A stretch of 64,000 nt of DNA from Torymus aiolomorphi. Taxonomy: Eukaryota > Arthropoda > Insecta > Hymenoptera > Torymidae. A program made the translations under genes and the position numbers. The notes below the pieces were generated by a model. It was not told the DNA's origin and searched no databases. It saw only the letters and a list, made by a program, of their open reading frames with translations. The stretch spans positions 8,646,501 to 8,710,500 of the forward strand of contig CM070875.1 of the NCBI GenBank assembly GCA_036365515.1. Direction: 5' to 3'. Position 1 is the stretch's first letter; every line of letters begins with the position of its first letter. Of the stretch, positions 12,471 to 25,839 are shown piece after piece.

Positions 12471-13234
12471 TTATCACGCGACGATTTGGAATAAAGGATA
12501 ATGGTTGACGAAACTTTTAAAAAGTTACAGCTTCGTTGGTGTCGTTGAGATTTATTGTTAATTAATTTACCAGTGCGTGCGTTTTATGCGTCTGACTTTT
12601 TGCTTTGTTCGCGAAATACAATATATGTTTTAAATTAAAATTTTATCGCCATTGTAGCGAATGATTAAATTTTACAATGAGAGACTTTTATAATTAAATC
12701 TTGCTTTAAATGAATAAAGCAATATTTTAAAATTTAAAAGCGATATTTTTATTCGGCCGTTGTTATTAACATTTAAACTGCTGCGCGTGTGCAGGAGATG
12801 GTAACATATCCATTTTCCGACAAAATTTATCTCTTTAATAAACAGTAAACAATAAATAAACGGGGTCGCAAGCGTAAAACTCGCTGAGCCCGTTGATGAT
12901 TCCATAACGACGGGACGTGTAAACTGTGCAGTAAACAATGCACTTTAATGTACTTAATAAAATTATACAAGTAATTTACGAACATGCTATTAACTTTTAA
13001 GCTTTTCAATATAGAAGGTACGTCTAAAGTAATTTTGATATTTTATGTCATTAAAGGTTTCTGAATGCCTCTCGTACCATGACTATATATCTTACATTTA
13101 TTTACTTCAACTGTATATAAATTTTCTGCTTTAATTAAAAAGCATATATATTTGCTAAAATACCTTGCAGAAGTTATAAACTTGAGAAAACTTAAAAAAA
13201 TTTTTTTTATTTTACAAATGTTTTTTTATATTAT
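12471..13234. other. AT-rich DNA, no gene seen
   Basis: Homopolymer T/A runs near 13195-13210. Short frames here lack any family signal. Confidence 0.5.
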
Positions 13235-14010
13235 CATTTGAATTCTTCTAACGCGCCTCTACTTCGAAAATATCATATAACATACGAAACCCATCAAAAA
13301 TTAAATTTTCACGATTCTCCACGTCAATATAACACACCCCACCGAGCCAAAACCCTAAATCTTCCCCAAAAATCTGCACCTTATCAAGCAATCACCCATC
13401 CTCGTTCAATAACAATAACAGCCATTATTGCACCCCTCGCATCCCAACTATATACACACTATCCAGGCCCACATCTGCAGTACAAAAGACGCAGCACCTC
13501 GTGCATCCTCTCCTCTCCTTAACCCTCCCCGCAACAGCGGCCATCCGCACCAGCACGCGCCACTATCGCACGCGGGGCGGCTGGTAAAACCTAATTTTTT
13601 CCGGCCACCGTCGATAAATCTCGGAACGGAGGCGGCGGCTGCCCGGATTAAGAGATAGCGCGCGAGGGTCTAATCGCTTATGCAGATTAGCGGCCCGAGA
13701 TCCGGAGGATATCCGTGTGTGTATGTGTCTGAGCGGGTCGTATATACCTACGTAAAAAACGGCAGATGGTGTGAGAGAGTTTTTTTCGGGCAGTAGACGA
13801 TTTGTGGTTGCGCGTGGAAATTGTTTTCGGAATGAGTGTGCATGCGTGTGTTTTTGGGGAGGGTATGTTTGATGATTGATTTTTTTTCGAGGTTGCGTGT
13901 GTGTGTAGAGGGCGGATGATAAAAGGTTTTATGGTGAGAGCATGTGGTCGGAAAAATGGATTATTTTTGGGTTGAACGTGCTCTATTGCGAACATGTGTT
14001 TTGTCATGTT
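13235..14010. other. Polar GC island
   Basis: Left CACACCCCACCGAGCC and TCCTCTCCTTAACCCTCCC; right GTGTGTGTATGTGTCTGAGCG and GGGGAGGGTATG. The switch is near 13650. Confidence 0.8.
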
Positions 14011-14574
14011 GATACGTATGTTCTAAACATATGCCGTAGGCGTTCTCAGTTTTATTTCTGGGTGTAGTCTTCATTATGAATATTGGAAAGAGAGGTTTTC
14101 ATTACAGATAGGCGTAGAATTCCTTCCTACGTAGGCATAGAATTCCATTTTTAATTAGAAAATTAGAAAATTAAAGCGAAGATATTTTTTTTTTTTCGTG
14201 TACTTAAATAGTTTTTTTTAGATTTGTGACAGACAGTTTGGACTGGTGGCAGACATCTTGCTCATAATTTGTTATCATTTAGCAAACGAGTTCTATTATT
14301 TATTTCTCAAACGGTAAATATATTCCAGCTGGGAATAATATTGACGTGAATAAACTGATTATAAATGACGAAGAGCCGACTATTAATTAATTTCAATTTG
14401 AATATAAGATCTTCACAAAGTCAAAGCCTCATTGAGAATCATTCGCCGTTCAGTCTTTTACAGTCGCTCTATCAAAGTCCAGGGAATTGAATTCCTCGTA
14501 AAAGGGACTTATTACAAGATTCGCCGAGGAACTCACTCCTCGCAGAATCACAGTGAAGCAAAAATTCCATTCAC
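14011..14574. other. AT-rich DNA, no gene seen
   Basis: A near-direct repeat TAGGC.TAGAATTCC at about 14109 and 14132 surrounds TCCTACGTAGG. Confidence 0.5.
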
Positions 14575-15370
14575 CGGTAATTGACGCAAAGGCCTTTCAA
14601 TAAAATTCCCTTGATTAACATATATATACCGAAACCCCTTTTCCAGCAGCATCATCACCTCCCACAGCCTTCTACAACTACATACTTTTTTCCAATTCCA
14701 CCCGCTCCAAAAAAAAAGACACACTCGCAGCCCGAAAAAAACACTCTACACCTCCGCGCGCGGCAAACACGGAAAACTCCAGAAATAGCCGCCGCTGCAG
14801 CGCGCTGTTACTGCTACACGCACATACACTCTCGAGAGCTCGAAAGCGAAAACGACAAAGACGTCTCGTCGCAACAGCACGCGAACTCGACAAAAGACAG
14901 AAAGAAAGAGAGAGAAGGACGAAGAAGAAGAAGGCGAGCGAGCAAGCAAGCAAGCGAGCGGGGGGTAATAAAAGGTTACAAAAAGCCTCGCGGCGGGCCG
15001 CCCGCATACCTGGCATAGTCGCACGCCTCCGCGCGCGCGCGAGCATCTCTCGGGGCGCGTGCTGCAGCGATTCCCCCCTCTTTCTCTCTCTTTGGCTCTT
15101 TACTCGCTTCTTTAACGGCGTCGTCGAAGCCAGCCCGGCGCTCCTCCGTCCCTCGGGTCCCTTTTCGCCGGGGATGCTGCAGGAGGACGGGGATTCCTTA
15201 TTGAAAAAACGGGCTAACTTTGATTCCGAGCGGGGCTTGCACTTGGGGTCGTGCGTCCGTGATAAAAAGATGACGGTTTGTAGTTGTTGCTGTTGTTGTT
15301 CTTGTTGTTGTTTATATAGGTGGGGTTGGGGTGATGTGTATTGTTGGTGTGGCAGTGATTTTTTTTAAAT
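14575..15370. other. Polar GC island (strong example)
   Basis: Hand counts: 14641-14700 has 23 C and 3 G; 15301-15360 has 2 C, 24 G, 7 A and 27 T. The switch lies near 15100-15180. Confidence 0.85.
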
Positions 15371-15739
15371 AGAATTTCTTTTATATTTTATGCAACGTAA
15401 AGGAACAGAACGGAATAACGAAGTGTATCGCATAAAACTTTTATGGCAGCGGACTGATAAGTTTCTTTAGCTGTATAAAAAATGCGTGTACATGATGATA
15501 TATTTTTATAGCTGTAAAATATACGCATGTTAATAGATGATTTCGTTCATAAATGTACCGTTACAAACCTATAACCGATATAACCGAGGCAGGAAAAAGT
15601 CACGGACCCAATTAGCAATCAAGTTCATCTCGTAAAACCGTACTTTATTATGGCTCTTTTTAAATACTTCGCGTGCTTTATTTCTCCTCGGATCTTCGAT
15701 CAATAAACGGAAACCCGATCGAAAAGTGAAGAAATAAAA
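15371..15739. other. AT-rich DNA, no gene seen
   Basis: No supported feature. Confidence 0.5.
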
Positions 15740-16860
15740 AGCAACTAATCACTAATTGAATCCGCGACAGCAAACCAAGTCACATCTACACTCGCGCATC
15801 ATTTTTTTTTTAATTTCACTTTGCGCGCGAATTATATAAGACCCGTAATAAGCTCGAGCCTGACAACTGGCTGTGTCCACTCTTATATCCCCCGGCTCTC
15901 CCATAATTAAAAACCCATAAAAATCAATGATCAACGTATCAAGCCCGGCCACACGCACACGTACATACACATACACATAACCATCCGGCCACGGCCCACC
16001 CATCACCTTGTCACTCGCTGCGCGCGCGCGCCGCGTGCATATAACACACATCTCCGATCTCACCGCATGCACTGCTTTTTTCTTTATTCCTCTTCTCTCC
16101 TCCCCGTATATCCATCCGGCTCGCGTCCGCGCAACTACCTATACATGATCATTAACGAAATCCACCTGCCGCAGTCACTTATAAATCCAGCATTATCCAA
16201 TTACAACGACTTCTCTCTATCTCTCTTTCTTCCTCTCTCTCCCGTGCCTTAATAAAAAAAAAACAAAAGCGCAGACACAGGACGAGAAAAGAAATATATC
16301 CAGCACCCTCGAAACTCAATATCCGAGAGTCAGAGAGCGCGACGACGACGACGAGTCCCTCGCTCGCCTTAATTCAATCGCGGCCACAAAACGTCGCAGC
16401 GCGCGACGTGCGAAACCTCAAACGCGCACGCGCGCGTGTGTGTGTATCTCTCGTGCGCGGATTTTTCGGAGACACGCCGACGAAACCTCGTTAGGGAATG
16501 CCGGAGGTGCGAGGTGCGCGCGTGTGTGTAAGCGCGGGGAGAAAGAGAGAGAAACTGGAGCGAGAGAAACGATGATACGACGCGAGGAGGAGAAAAGAGG
16601 AGACGAGGAAAGGGTGAGGGAGTAGGATGAATGGCAGATTTGGGAGAGAGGCGCACGGGTGGGAAAAGGGGAAATGGTCTGTGAGATATGAGAGGTGAGC
16701 GTAATGGTTTAAAATGCGAAAGAGCGAGGGAGAGAGAGCGAGGTATTTATAAAATGTGCGTAAATGCGCATTTTAAAGTGGGTTTTTGGTGGGAGTACAG
16801 TGAAATTTAAAATTTATCGTTTCATGTCTCGATGAGTGTAGGTATAAGGTAGTTATTTGC
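15740..16860. other. Polar GC island
   Basis: CACGCACACGTACATACACA and CT-rich words lie left; CGCGCGTGTGTGTG at about 16430 marks the switch; GAGAAAGAGAGAGAAACTGG and GGGTGGGAAAAGGGG lie right. Confidence 0.8.
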
Positions 16861-17034
16861 AAGTAGGTTAAATATGAGACTGCGTCTGATCAAGTTAACG
16901 TTGTCCGCAAATTATTCTTTTGTGTTCTTTAAATTTTAAATTCCCTTTGTTTAAATAAATATACATGTAAATATGCTTGCTAGACTCCTTCTCAAAAGAG
17001 TAAACTAATATTTATACATATTTTCCTCTAAATT

Positions 17035-17329
17035 CTAGAATACGAAGCATTAAAACTACGTTTCAAGCTACACCAGCAACGAGCCCTTCTTACACGCCTA
17101 AAAAAACGCAACTCAAAATATAAGCAACAAAATATTCCTCTAAACTGTTTTCTATAAGAACACGCGCATACATTCCTCGGTAATCACAACCCTATTACGC
17201 ATCAATTACAACCTCGGCATTAAATAACAGCCATTAGCCGCATCTCCTCGCTTCCCCTCTAGCGAAGCTGTCCTTCAACTGCGCACACGGCAGAACTCGC
17301 AGCAGAAATCTATTCCTGCGAATGGCGCA

Positions 17330-17360
<31 letters not shown>

Positions 17361-17935
17361 CGTATCATTACACACTACTCCATACGCACGCAGCGAATGA
17401 TCCTCGCTTCCGCGCCAAACCCATCCGAGTTAGCCGAGGGCTGTTATCGCAAAAAAGCGGATCTGCACCTCCAGCGGCGGTGCATACATGACACATGCGC
17501 GCGCGAGTGTAGAATGCCAAGGTCAGCTTCATTCCTGGCCGAGGAGAGAGACACGGCGAAATGGGAGGCAGAGAGAGAGAGAAAGATAGCGAGGAGGAGA
17601 TAAGCCGCGAGGGACGAGAGTAGAGTCGCGTGTGTATAGTGCTACCGGGCGAGCTTTTCTGGAGATCGCTCGTGGTGTAGGTATTGTGCGGGTGAATGGA
17701 TGGGTGGAGAGGGAGAGGAAGAGAGAGGAAGGGAGAGAGAGTGATTGGGGATAGAGTGCAGAGTGTAATCTGCGTATTGATGCGGGTGGAGAGGTATGAT
17801 TGCGCGCGGCGCGATTTTGCTTCTTTTGGGATGTATATCGTGTGCGGGGTTCAGATGTGTAACGTGTGTTGCGAGGTTTTTATGTCTTGTCGTGATGTTG
17901 GTGGTTGAGTGATAAATTAAATGGACTTTTTGGAA
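17035..17935. other. Polar GC island
   Basis: A CT run at 17336-17360 is in the left half and GAGAGAGAGA at 17571 opens the right half, which continues GGGTGGAGAGGGAGAGG. The switch is near 17500. Confidence 0.8.
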
Positions 17936-18563
17936 TGTTTTTAATTTTCTATTATAGAAATATTTTTAACACTGAGTGTTGTAAAAAGATCGAAGTGTTT
18001 ATGGTTATAATTTTGTATGTATTCTCTAAAAATTAATATAACTGAAAACTTGCTTATTCGTTCAAACTAGTGAAAGAATCGACAAATTCTTTAGCGAATA
18101 TTCAGTTATTACACGGTAAAAATTTTATTCCAATGATATAATAAGTGAATATATTCATTGAAGCATTAGAAGATTTTTTTATTTATTCGCACAAGTGAAC
18201 GACTTTTTACGTATTTATTTTTAGACAATATATTACAACAAACATGATGAGGAAGGCGATTTAAACTTACGCGGTGCAGAAAGTCATGTTCAAGCAGTTG
18301 AAATTCATAAATGTAACTCACTTGTAACAAAAGAAAAACATCTTTATTAGACAAAGGTTCAAAATATTTTCACACAAAGTACAATATCAAAATATGCCAT
18401 ATATAAACGATTACGCCGCGTTGTCAATGGCGTTTATCATGATTTATAGTTATAATTTATCACTGCGGTCTCATGTATACATCACTCTGTCACTACTGTA
18501 ATACATCATTTTCCATACCATCCGACCGATACATTTATCCTTTATCGGGATAGATTAAGTACA

Positions 18564-18606
<43 letters not shown>

Positions 18607-18839
18607 TCTCTTAAAAACTATTTAAGCCATATTCCTGTCAACAAAATAGTTTAGATAACAGCTTGCTGCTATACTCGAAGTTCTCGAACATTAACAAGTC
18701 GAGCCTCCGGCAGCTCACGTATACTTTGATGGATTTTCCCATCGCATCGAAGTTCCTGATAATGCGCTTGATGAATAGCTTCTCGATAAATTGAAACGCT
18801 CATGAACGCAGACCCTTCCTACATTAAAAAACTCTGTAC
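17936..18839. other. AT-rich DNA with one (GT)n array
   Basis: No gene seen. Short inverted words such as AAGTGAATATATTCATT near 18142 may be MITE debris. Confidence 0.5.
18566..18600. repeat. (GT)n microsatellite
   Basis: About 17 GT units are followed by ATATAT in AT-rich DNA. Confidence 0.95.
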
Positions 18840-19750
18840 ATAAACCATTTATAATTAACCTTTCTCAATATCCACGACTAGCAGTGCGTTTCTGCTCGAT
18901 AAAACAGCCGCACCGCGTAATATCTCTTATCCATATACATCATGACGCAAGCTCCGTCACACTCCGTAATTCAATTCAACTCAACCGTCGCCATCATCCT
19001 CGAGTAAGAAAAAAAATCCCTCCTCGACGAGAAAAAAAATACACCCCTCTCTCTCTCTCTCCGCCATCCTTTATCGCGTTACACACGTAATAAACCATGA
19101 AACACAATGGCCCCGGCTACGTCGTCGTCGTATACCGTTAATGCGCTCCACGCGCCTCACCCCCGCCGTGAGTGCGCGAGAAGGAAGAACAAAGGAAGTC
19201 GAGAGAGCGAGCGAGAAAGTTGAATTCGGCCGGGGGAAAATTAAATCTGCGCGCGTGCGACCTTCGGCCCGGGCGAGCAGTCTCCTAATCCCCCGGGAAT
19301 TCGTAACAGGTAGTTTTTAGGGAGCTGGTATCTATGTGTGTGTGTCGTCGTATAGAGCAGAACTGCCGCGCGCGCCCGAGGCGGAGGAGACGGAGAAGAG
19401 GCTGCTAGTATGTAACCTTACTTCTCTCCCCTCCCGTACCGCGGGAAGGTCGGCTGCTGTTTCGCGCACGGGGCCACGAGGACGATGGAACGAGTGTGCG
19501 ATTGGGTTTCGGCAGTGTTCTTTTTTTGTTAGTGGAAAGAGAAAGAGAGAGAGGGAAGGAAGGAGATGGGATGGGTGAAGCTTGTTGGGAGATGTGTTTG
19601 CTCGATTGGCCGAGTAGGCGATGGGCGAAGGAGTCGGGAAGTCGCTGCCACTTGGTGGGACGCTAAGTGGCGGATTTGTGATAGTTAGCTGCACCTGGTG
19701 TTCTGCTGTCTGTTTTTAAGTGATGCGTGCTGCTGCTGCTTCGTCAGCGA
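18840..19750. other. Polar GC island
   Basis: CTCTCTCTCTCTC at about 19048 lies left and AAAGAGAGAGAGAGGGAAGG at about 19540 lies right. The switch is near 19200-19330. Confidence 0.8.
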
Positions 19751-20479
19751 CGGTTTTTAAATTCTTATACGTGTATTTTTTTACATTTCGATTTGAAATT
19801 TCAGAAGAATCTTATATTGGTTTTTAAATCGATGGATAATTATAATTGTAACAATTTTATCAAAATTAGACTGCTTACTTAGAATCCTTACATCTGTCAA
19901 AATAGACTTCAGTTGAGTTTTTGTATAGGTTTAAAGAAGATATAGTTTGTGATGTTATATAGACATTCCATGCAATTTCAATATTCTTTTTGCGCATTAA
20001 ATAAATTCGGGATTTAGAATATATATAATATATACTTGATCTTGTAAAATATGCTGAAGCATTTAATACGCATGGGGAATCTTCTTTTTTTTCGTGCAAG
20101 CTACTATGCGAGTCCTGAGTAATTCTACAGCCCGCGAGAAGTGTGACAAAGTAAGGTAATTTTTATCGCGTCTCTCGAGATCCCAAGATTATGCTGACTG
20201 TCGCGGTGTAATTTTTATAATATAAACTTTTCCTCGTTCTACAAGTTCACAAACATGAATAATGAAATTAAAAATGATATTATTAACTGTAGAAGATTAT
20301 TATCGTTATTTAAATCGTCATAATTCATAAATATTTAAATGTTCTTCAACTTTATGTTTGAAAGAACTTTTAAACAAATGAATATTTTGGAGACAATTAA
20401 CATGAAATTTCCTAAAAACTTCTGATGTGTTTATATTTAAATGAAAAAATCTATAAAAAATAAAAACAAAATTATTCAT
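19751..20479. other. AT-rich DNA, no gene seen
   Basis: No supported feature. Confidence 0.5.
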
Positions 20480-21345
20480 CACACTTTATTATCGACAATG
20501 CTCCCTCTAACTCAATACCCGCCCAAAAAGGGCATCAACCAAACCCCATCATTACCCTCCTCTCTCCGGCCTCTCCTCATCACCATCCAAGCTCCCGCAC
20601 AAAAGTTAAGCCCCACAGGCAGCAGCAGCAGCAGCTGCTGCACCCTCTTCCGCGATCATCCGCGATAAACTAAACAAAAAGAAAACCAGACCAGTACCAC
20701 ACCCCCGAGCTCGCGCGCAAAACTAGCATCCACTCGCGCGAAAATAGAGGGGAGGGATGGCCCTCTCGATCCTCCCTACCGATAACCCTAGTTCATATAC
20801 ACACGGGCCGAAAGAGAAAGATAACCGCATCTCGGAATTTCTGGAGAGGCGGAAACGGGCGTCTGGTGTGTTAATAAGCGGAGCTTCCATATCTTATCGC
20901 GCCCCTTCGCTGTATATATGTGTACACGTGGGCGAGAGCTCCGAGATGATACCGATCTGCCGCCGCCGCGGTGGCTTTAAAGAAGATTGCGTGTGTGGCG
21001 GCGACGACGGTCTCTTTTTTTTCCTCTCCCGCCTTTCTTTGAGGATGCGCGCGCGGCGGTCTTCCAGAAAAGGTATATATTATATATACACGTGTAAGGG
21101 AAATTAGCTTTTCGGAACTGTGAATAATTACGGGGTAATTGGAGGAGGAGGTGTGTAATGGTAATGCGGCGCGTGAAGAACGGAGGGGGATTTCGGGAAG
21201 GAATTAAGGTGTTTTGTTTTCAATGCAGGAGGTTGGCGTGCACGTGAAGTCTTTGTGCGTGCGTAATGCATGTGGCGCTTTTTTTTCATTCTGAGAGAGT
21301 GAGAGAGAGGGAGATTACTTAATTCATTAATATTTATGCTTTTGA
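20480..21345. other. Polar GC island
   Basis: Left CTCCCTCTAACTCAATACCC; right GGGGTAATTGGAGGAGGAGG. Centre 20800-21050 is mixed, with CGCGCGCGG near 21049. Confidence 0.75.
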
Positions 21346-21884
21346 GAATTTACGAGCCCGTAAAAATGTACGCTGCGGTGTATGGTTTTATCTGTTATTA
21401 ACGCCAATAATTACGCGGTGGATGAAAATAATGTTTTATGAAAAAAATTTTATGTTTAAGTTCGTATACTGTATTATTATATGAATTACGTGTACATCCA
21501 TGATTAAACTTGATAATTATATATACAAATGTAATTTTAAGAAGTGGATTTAAAAAGTTATGGTGAAAAATAAAACCCAGAACTAGAACTCGACTTTCCT
21601 CGAGTCATGGTACCAAACAAATTTTCTAAATTAACAGCACATTTGCTGACCAAAAAATAATCTTCGTTTTTTCTTTTGACAGCGAAAAAGATGTCTGGAT
21701 AGCAAGATATACGTCGTAGCGAATATATTTAAGTGAAAATCCTCCTTCTGTGAAAGGATAAAAATATCTTCAACTCAAGAATAATAATAAAATATTTCAT
21801 ATATACATATACGTGTATCAAATAAGCATTTATCTGTTCGAAATCTTAAGAGTAGAAAGTATATATAATATACGAACGTCGACT
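21346..21884. other. AT-rich DNA, no gene seen
   Basis: No supported feature. Confidence 0.5.
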
Positions 21885-22326
21885 CTTTTCTCAGCGAATG
21901 AAGCTTACACACTACAACGGCCCGCCGAGCTATTCCGCTCGACTCTATCCAAAATCCATTTCCCAGTCGCTGATATCAAGCGTATAAACTGAGACCGACA
22001 AAGTAGAAGATTCTCCTCTGTCGAGATACCGAGAGAGTAGCAGCGGCAAAACGCGGGCGGCTACAACAACTGCCAGCTGAATTATGCAGGCGACGGGTGC
22101 AAAACTGCCAGAAGCTGAATAGATGCAGATGAGCGGGGGAATAAGGCGAAGGATCGCCCGCGCGCGTGAAAAGAAGTGAGAGAGAAAAATAGTCTCTCTA
22201 CCCCGTCCCTTTTCGCGGTCTGCTAAATATTAAACTTCCCCGAGGTGGTTTGAATAAATTATCATCATGGCGCAAGTAAGCGTATTTTTATGCTAAAATT
22301 TTCAAAAAGATCGCGTTGGTTTATAA

Positions 22327-22358
<32 letters not shown>

Positions 22359-22400
22359 TGTAGCTTTCGTTGCCGTCAGATCGATTGTATTTTTGAGATA
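21885..22400. other. Polar GC island, short
   Basis: CACACTACAACGGCCC lies left and GTGTGTGTGTGGGTGTG right. The switch is near 22150. Confidence 0.6.
22326..22361. repeat. (GT)n microsatellite
   Basis: The array has about 14 GT units with one G insertion. It lies in the G/T-rich half of an island. Confidence 0.95.
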
Positions 22401-22899
22401 CTTTGAAGAGCGAACTCGACGGATTTTCTGTTTGAAAATGAAAATTTTGTTGACTTAAATATGTTATTACTGACTTGATCTAAAATACCGATAACCGGGT
22501 TATATGGGATTACGTAAGAAATACGATTCTAAAAGTTTAAAATACTTTGTAGTGCAATCTGATAACGTCAGTGTGAAAGTAGGGTAGCAGTATCGCAGTA
22601 AACCGATTACAGTGCTGGTTCGATATTATTTTCAACAATTTTTAAGATCGTTATGAACCGACCGTTGTGTAATATTTTTCTCAATACTTCAATCTTCTGC
22701 TGTGGGTCATCTTTTAATAGCACCGTATGCCGAGCAAATCATCTTCTTACACCACACAATTATATAATTCAACCATTTGTAGCAGAAAAGTTTGTGATAT
22801 ACATTATTATATCTTCCATTTCGCATAAGTGGTAGAAATGTATACCAGTCCGGATAGAGATCCTTTACACGCTTATTATTAGTATCCAACATATTCCTC
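22401..22899. other. AT-rich DNA, no gene seen
   Basis: Short frames at 22653-22901 overlap on opposite strands; neither is supported. Confidence 0.5.
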
Positions 22900-23550
22900 A
22901 TTCAAGCAACTTATCTTAACCCACTCACCTCACCATGACCTATAAAAAATTTCCGCACAAACTTCCAACCCCACCTGCGGCAAAACTCTCGCGTACACCC
23001 CATAAATCAGTGCGAACCACCTTCGAAACCTCTGACAGGCCACAATCCAAAAACCCCACCGCCACCTAACCACCCCCTCGCTCGGTGGCCTCGATTCTCC
23101 GCTACCCGACCGACAATAACAGCGCGATTACAGCGTGCGGCGGCCACCACTCGGGAGCTTTGAAGCTCGTCCAGCGCACGGCTCTCGTCGACGTCTCTCT
23201 CTCTCTCTCTCTACTCCTCTGACCGCCGCACACTTCTCCGCTTTCAAAGTGTTCGCGTGGACGTATATATAATAATACCGGAGCTACCCGCGAGCGAGCG
23301 AGCGGCTTAATGCGCGCATACCCCGGAGAAGCTGGCCATGTCGCGGCGCGCCGCAAAGTGCGCGAGCGTGTGTTGCTGCTGCTATGCGAGGCTCGTTACG
23401 CAGGAGCGTCGATTAGGTCGGTGTCTTTTTCGAGGTGGCTGGTGCTGCTGGTGGCGATGATGATGATGGTAATGGGGGTGGTTGAGAATGGAAAAGTTTG
23501 TTTGTTTGTTGAAGAAATGTGGTAACGGTGTTATAGGTGATGATTTAATT
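22900..23550. other. Polar GC island
   Basis: Left CCCACCGCCACCTAACCACC and a CT run at 23192-23212; right GATGATGATGATGGTAATGG and GGGGGTGG. The switch is near 23300. Confidence 0.8.
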
Positions 23551-25839
23551 TTTTAACCCCTCGAGTACATTTATTTTTTTTTTTTTTTTTTACCTTGGAG
23601 TACACATAGTGTTAAATGGCTGTAATTTTGAGATTAAGGTAAAGTATCCGAATGCGGGACAATCTGAAAATGGGACCGAAATCGGGACATCAGTAAAATA
23701 ACTAGTATAAAATGTTAATAGTAGGGTAACGGTATACCGTAATAATAAAGTAATATATTACTTTGTTAGCATTATTTGTGATATTAACTATGTATTCACG
23801 TCAATGTTGACTTAATTTACTCTTTGAATTGATTGCAAACGGCATCAAAACTTTTCGAGGTTATATTTCAGTAGCGCGAGTAGTCAAATCTTTGTCCGAC
23901 TTTAGGCGTCTCATAGTTCCCTATACTCGAAAGCGAGACACATTTAAAAGTATACTTTTATAAGTATACTTTATATATATATATATTGCCCCGATTTAGG
24001 GTTCGAGTAACGTCCTGATTTAGATCCCAGCTCGACATAGGGTGTCCAGGAATAGCAGTCGTACACATGTTTTTTCGAACTTACTTGTTTATTATAAAAA
24101 AAAGTATTTAAATAGGTTGTTTTTGCAATTAAATAGATTATTAAGATAGATTGTATATCAATGATTAGATTAAAAACCTTTTAAAAATTTCGTTTGTCGG
24201 TTCTGAAGACTTTCGGGTACTTACCTTATCAATTATGTCATAACCGAAAAATTCATGGGTGAGCTTGGATATCTTGACAATGTATTTAGACACTTTTTGA
24301 GAACAAATATACAATGTCTTTGGTACCTAGAAAAATTCACAGACAGTGTTTTTAACAAAAACTTCCATGAGTCGTTACGACCTAGTGCGTACACGAAGGG
24401 TCAATAAAACAAAGATTATTATAAAGGATATAGCGGTCCAAAAATTGTGGACAGTAAAATTTAAAAAGTAATGTCGTAACAATGTTAGAAGTTGCATTAG
24501 ACTAGTCCCAGAATAGTACTGATAGTGTCGGAATATTATCGTATCTGGATGTCTAATTCAATGGGATGTTATAACAGCCGCGTAGTGGCGCAGGTAATCT
24601 TAAAGTGTCTGATAAGCACGAAATGTTCAGCTATGACGACATTCTCTATATCTTGAAAAGTAATCAAAAGATCGCAACTCTTGTATCTGCGTTCAAAGTC
24701 AAATATACCGTACGATAAACTGATTAAGCCAATATTTATTTGTCATTTCATTGAAAAACTGACTATTATCTATGGTGAGGCAATCTTATCAATAAATAGA
24801 ATAACACTTTAAATATAGAATGGCGATGTTTCGTTCATGAAAGACGTTTATTATTCGAAAAATCCAGCTTATTCATCGCCCAATAATTAAAGCAAATTCC
24901 AATTTATGCGCTAGTTCAATTGTGTGCAATGATAGTTGTGGCACACAGCAATGCAGATATTGAACTTTCGCTCTGCGCGTTATTTGCATGGATCTGTATG
25001 CATTTAGCGGGAATATTATTTCATGAATATTTATAGAGGACCCCAGTTAAACAACTTATCGTGACCTAATATTCCAATGCAAATGTATTGCGAAATTGTT
25101 TAAATGGATGATCGCTTGTACTGCTGCTAAGCGTGTTTGACGAGCAAACTTTATTCCACCCGTAATGTATAAACCCTATTATAACCATTCAGTGTCTTTT
25201 TACACGACTAGGAAGTTCAGGTGCGCTGGGCGCGCTCTTTCTTTCCCTTGAATTATACAATTCATATTGAAATATGATAAATTTAAAATTTATTTTACTT
25301 TTTAACATGCGCAAATTTATCCAATATTTTTTATTGAAATTTGGGTTCCATTTATTTCAGTTTATTCCTACAATACAAAAATTTGGAGGTTAGAAATTTA
25401 TCTGTAATCAGAACAGTATTCATAGTCCTTCATTGTTAACTAAAGATGAAATTTTAATACGTTTTTGTTAAACAAAACCAAATTTTAAGTGATTAATACT
25501 ATTTATGGCTTATATTTTTAGTTTAAATATTTCATAATTTCAAACTTTGTGAGTTTTATTTGGACCAATCAACTAAAATCTTAAGTGAAATGCTAACGTC
25601 ACCGTCGACCAATCACGGGCTCCTTTAAAACGGACTTGACCAATTGCAAAGGTTTTATTTCGGCTTCACATTTCCGTTATCACTTTTTTAAGAGAAGAAA
25701 TAACAATCTATTCACCGCAGGTATGCATATTTCAACGCATTATCTAATAAATTGCATCTCGCGTAAATGAAAAAAAAAAAAAAAAAAGCAGCTGGCAAAT
25801 GACAAATTGATAATTTAATAACCATGAGGGAGAGAACGC
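23551..25839. other. Longest island-free AT-rich stretch
   Basis: About 2.3 kb with a T17-type run near 23573-23591 and (TA)n at 23973. It probably contains old transposon debris, but I recognised no protein or complete ends. A GTGGCGCAGGTAATC word at 24596 recalls a tRNA A box without a B box. Confidence 0.5.

Noticed and set aside
23566..23620. piggyBac end starting TTAACCCCTCGAG
   Set aside because: No matching inverted end or second TTAA at a sensible distance was found.
24585..24660. tRNA-like A box (GTGGCGCAGGTAATC)
   Set aside because: No B box at the right distance and no foldable arms.
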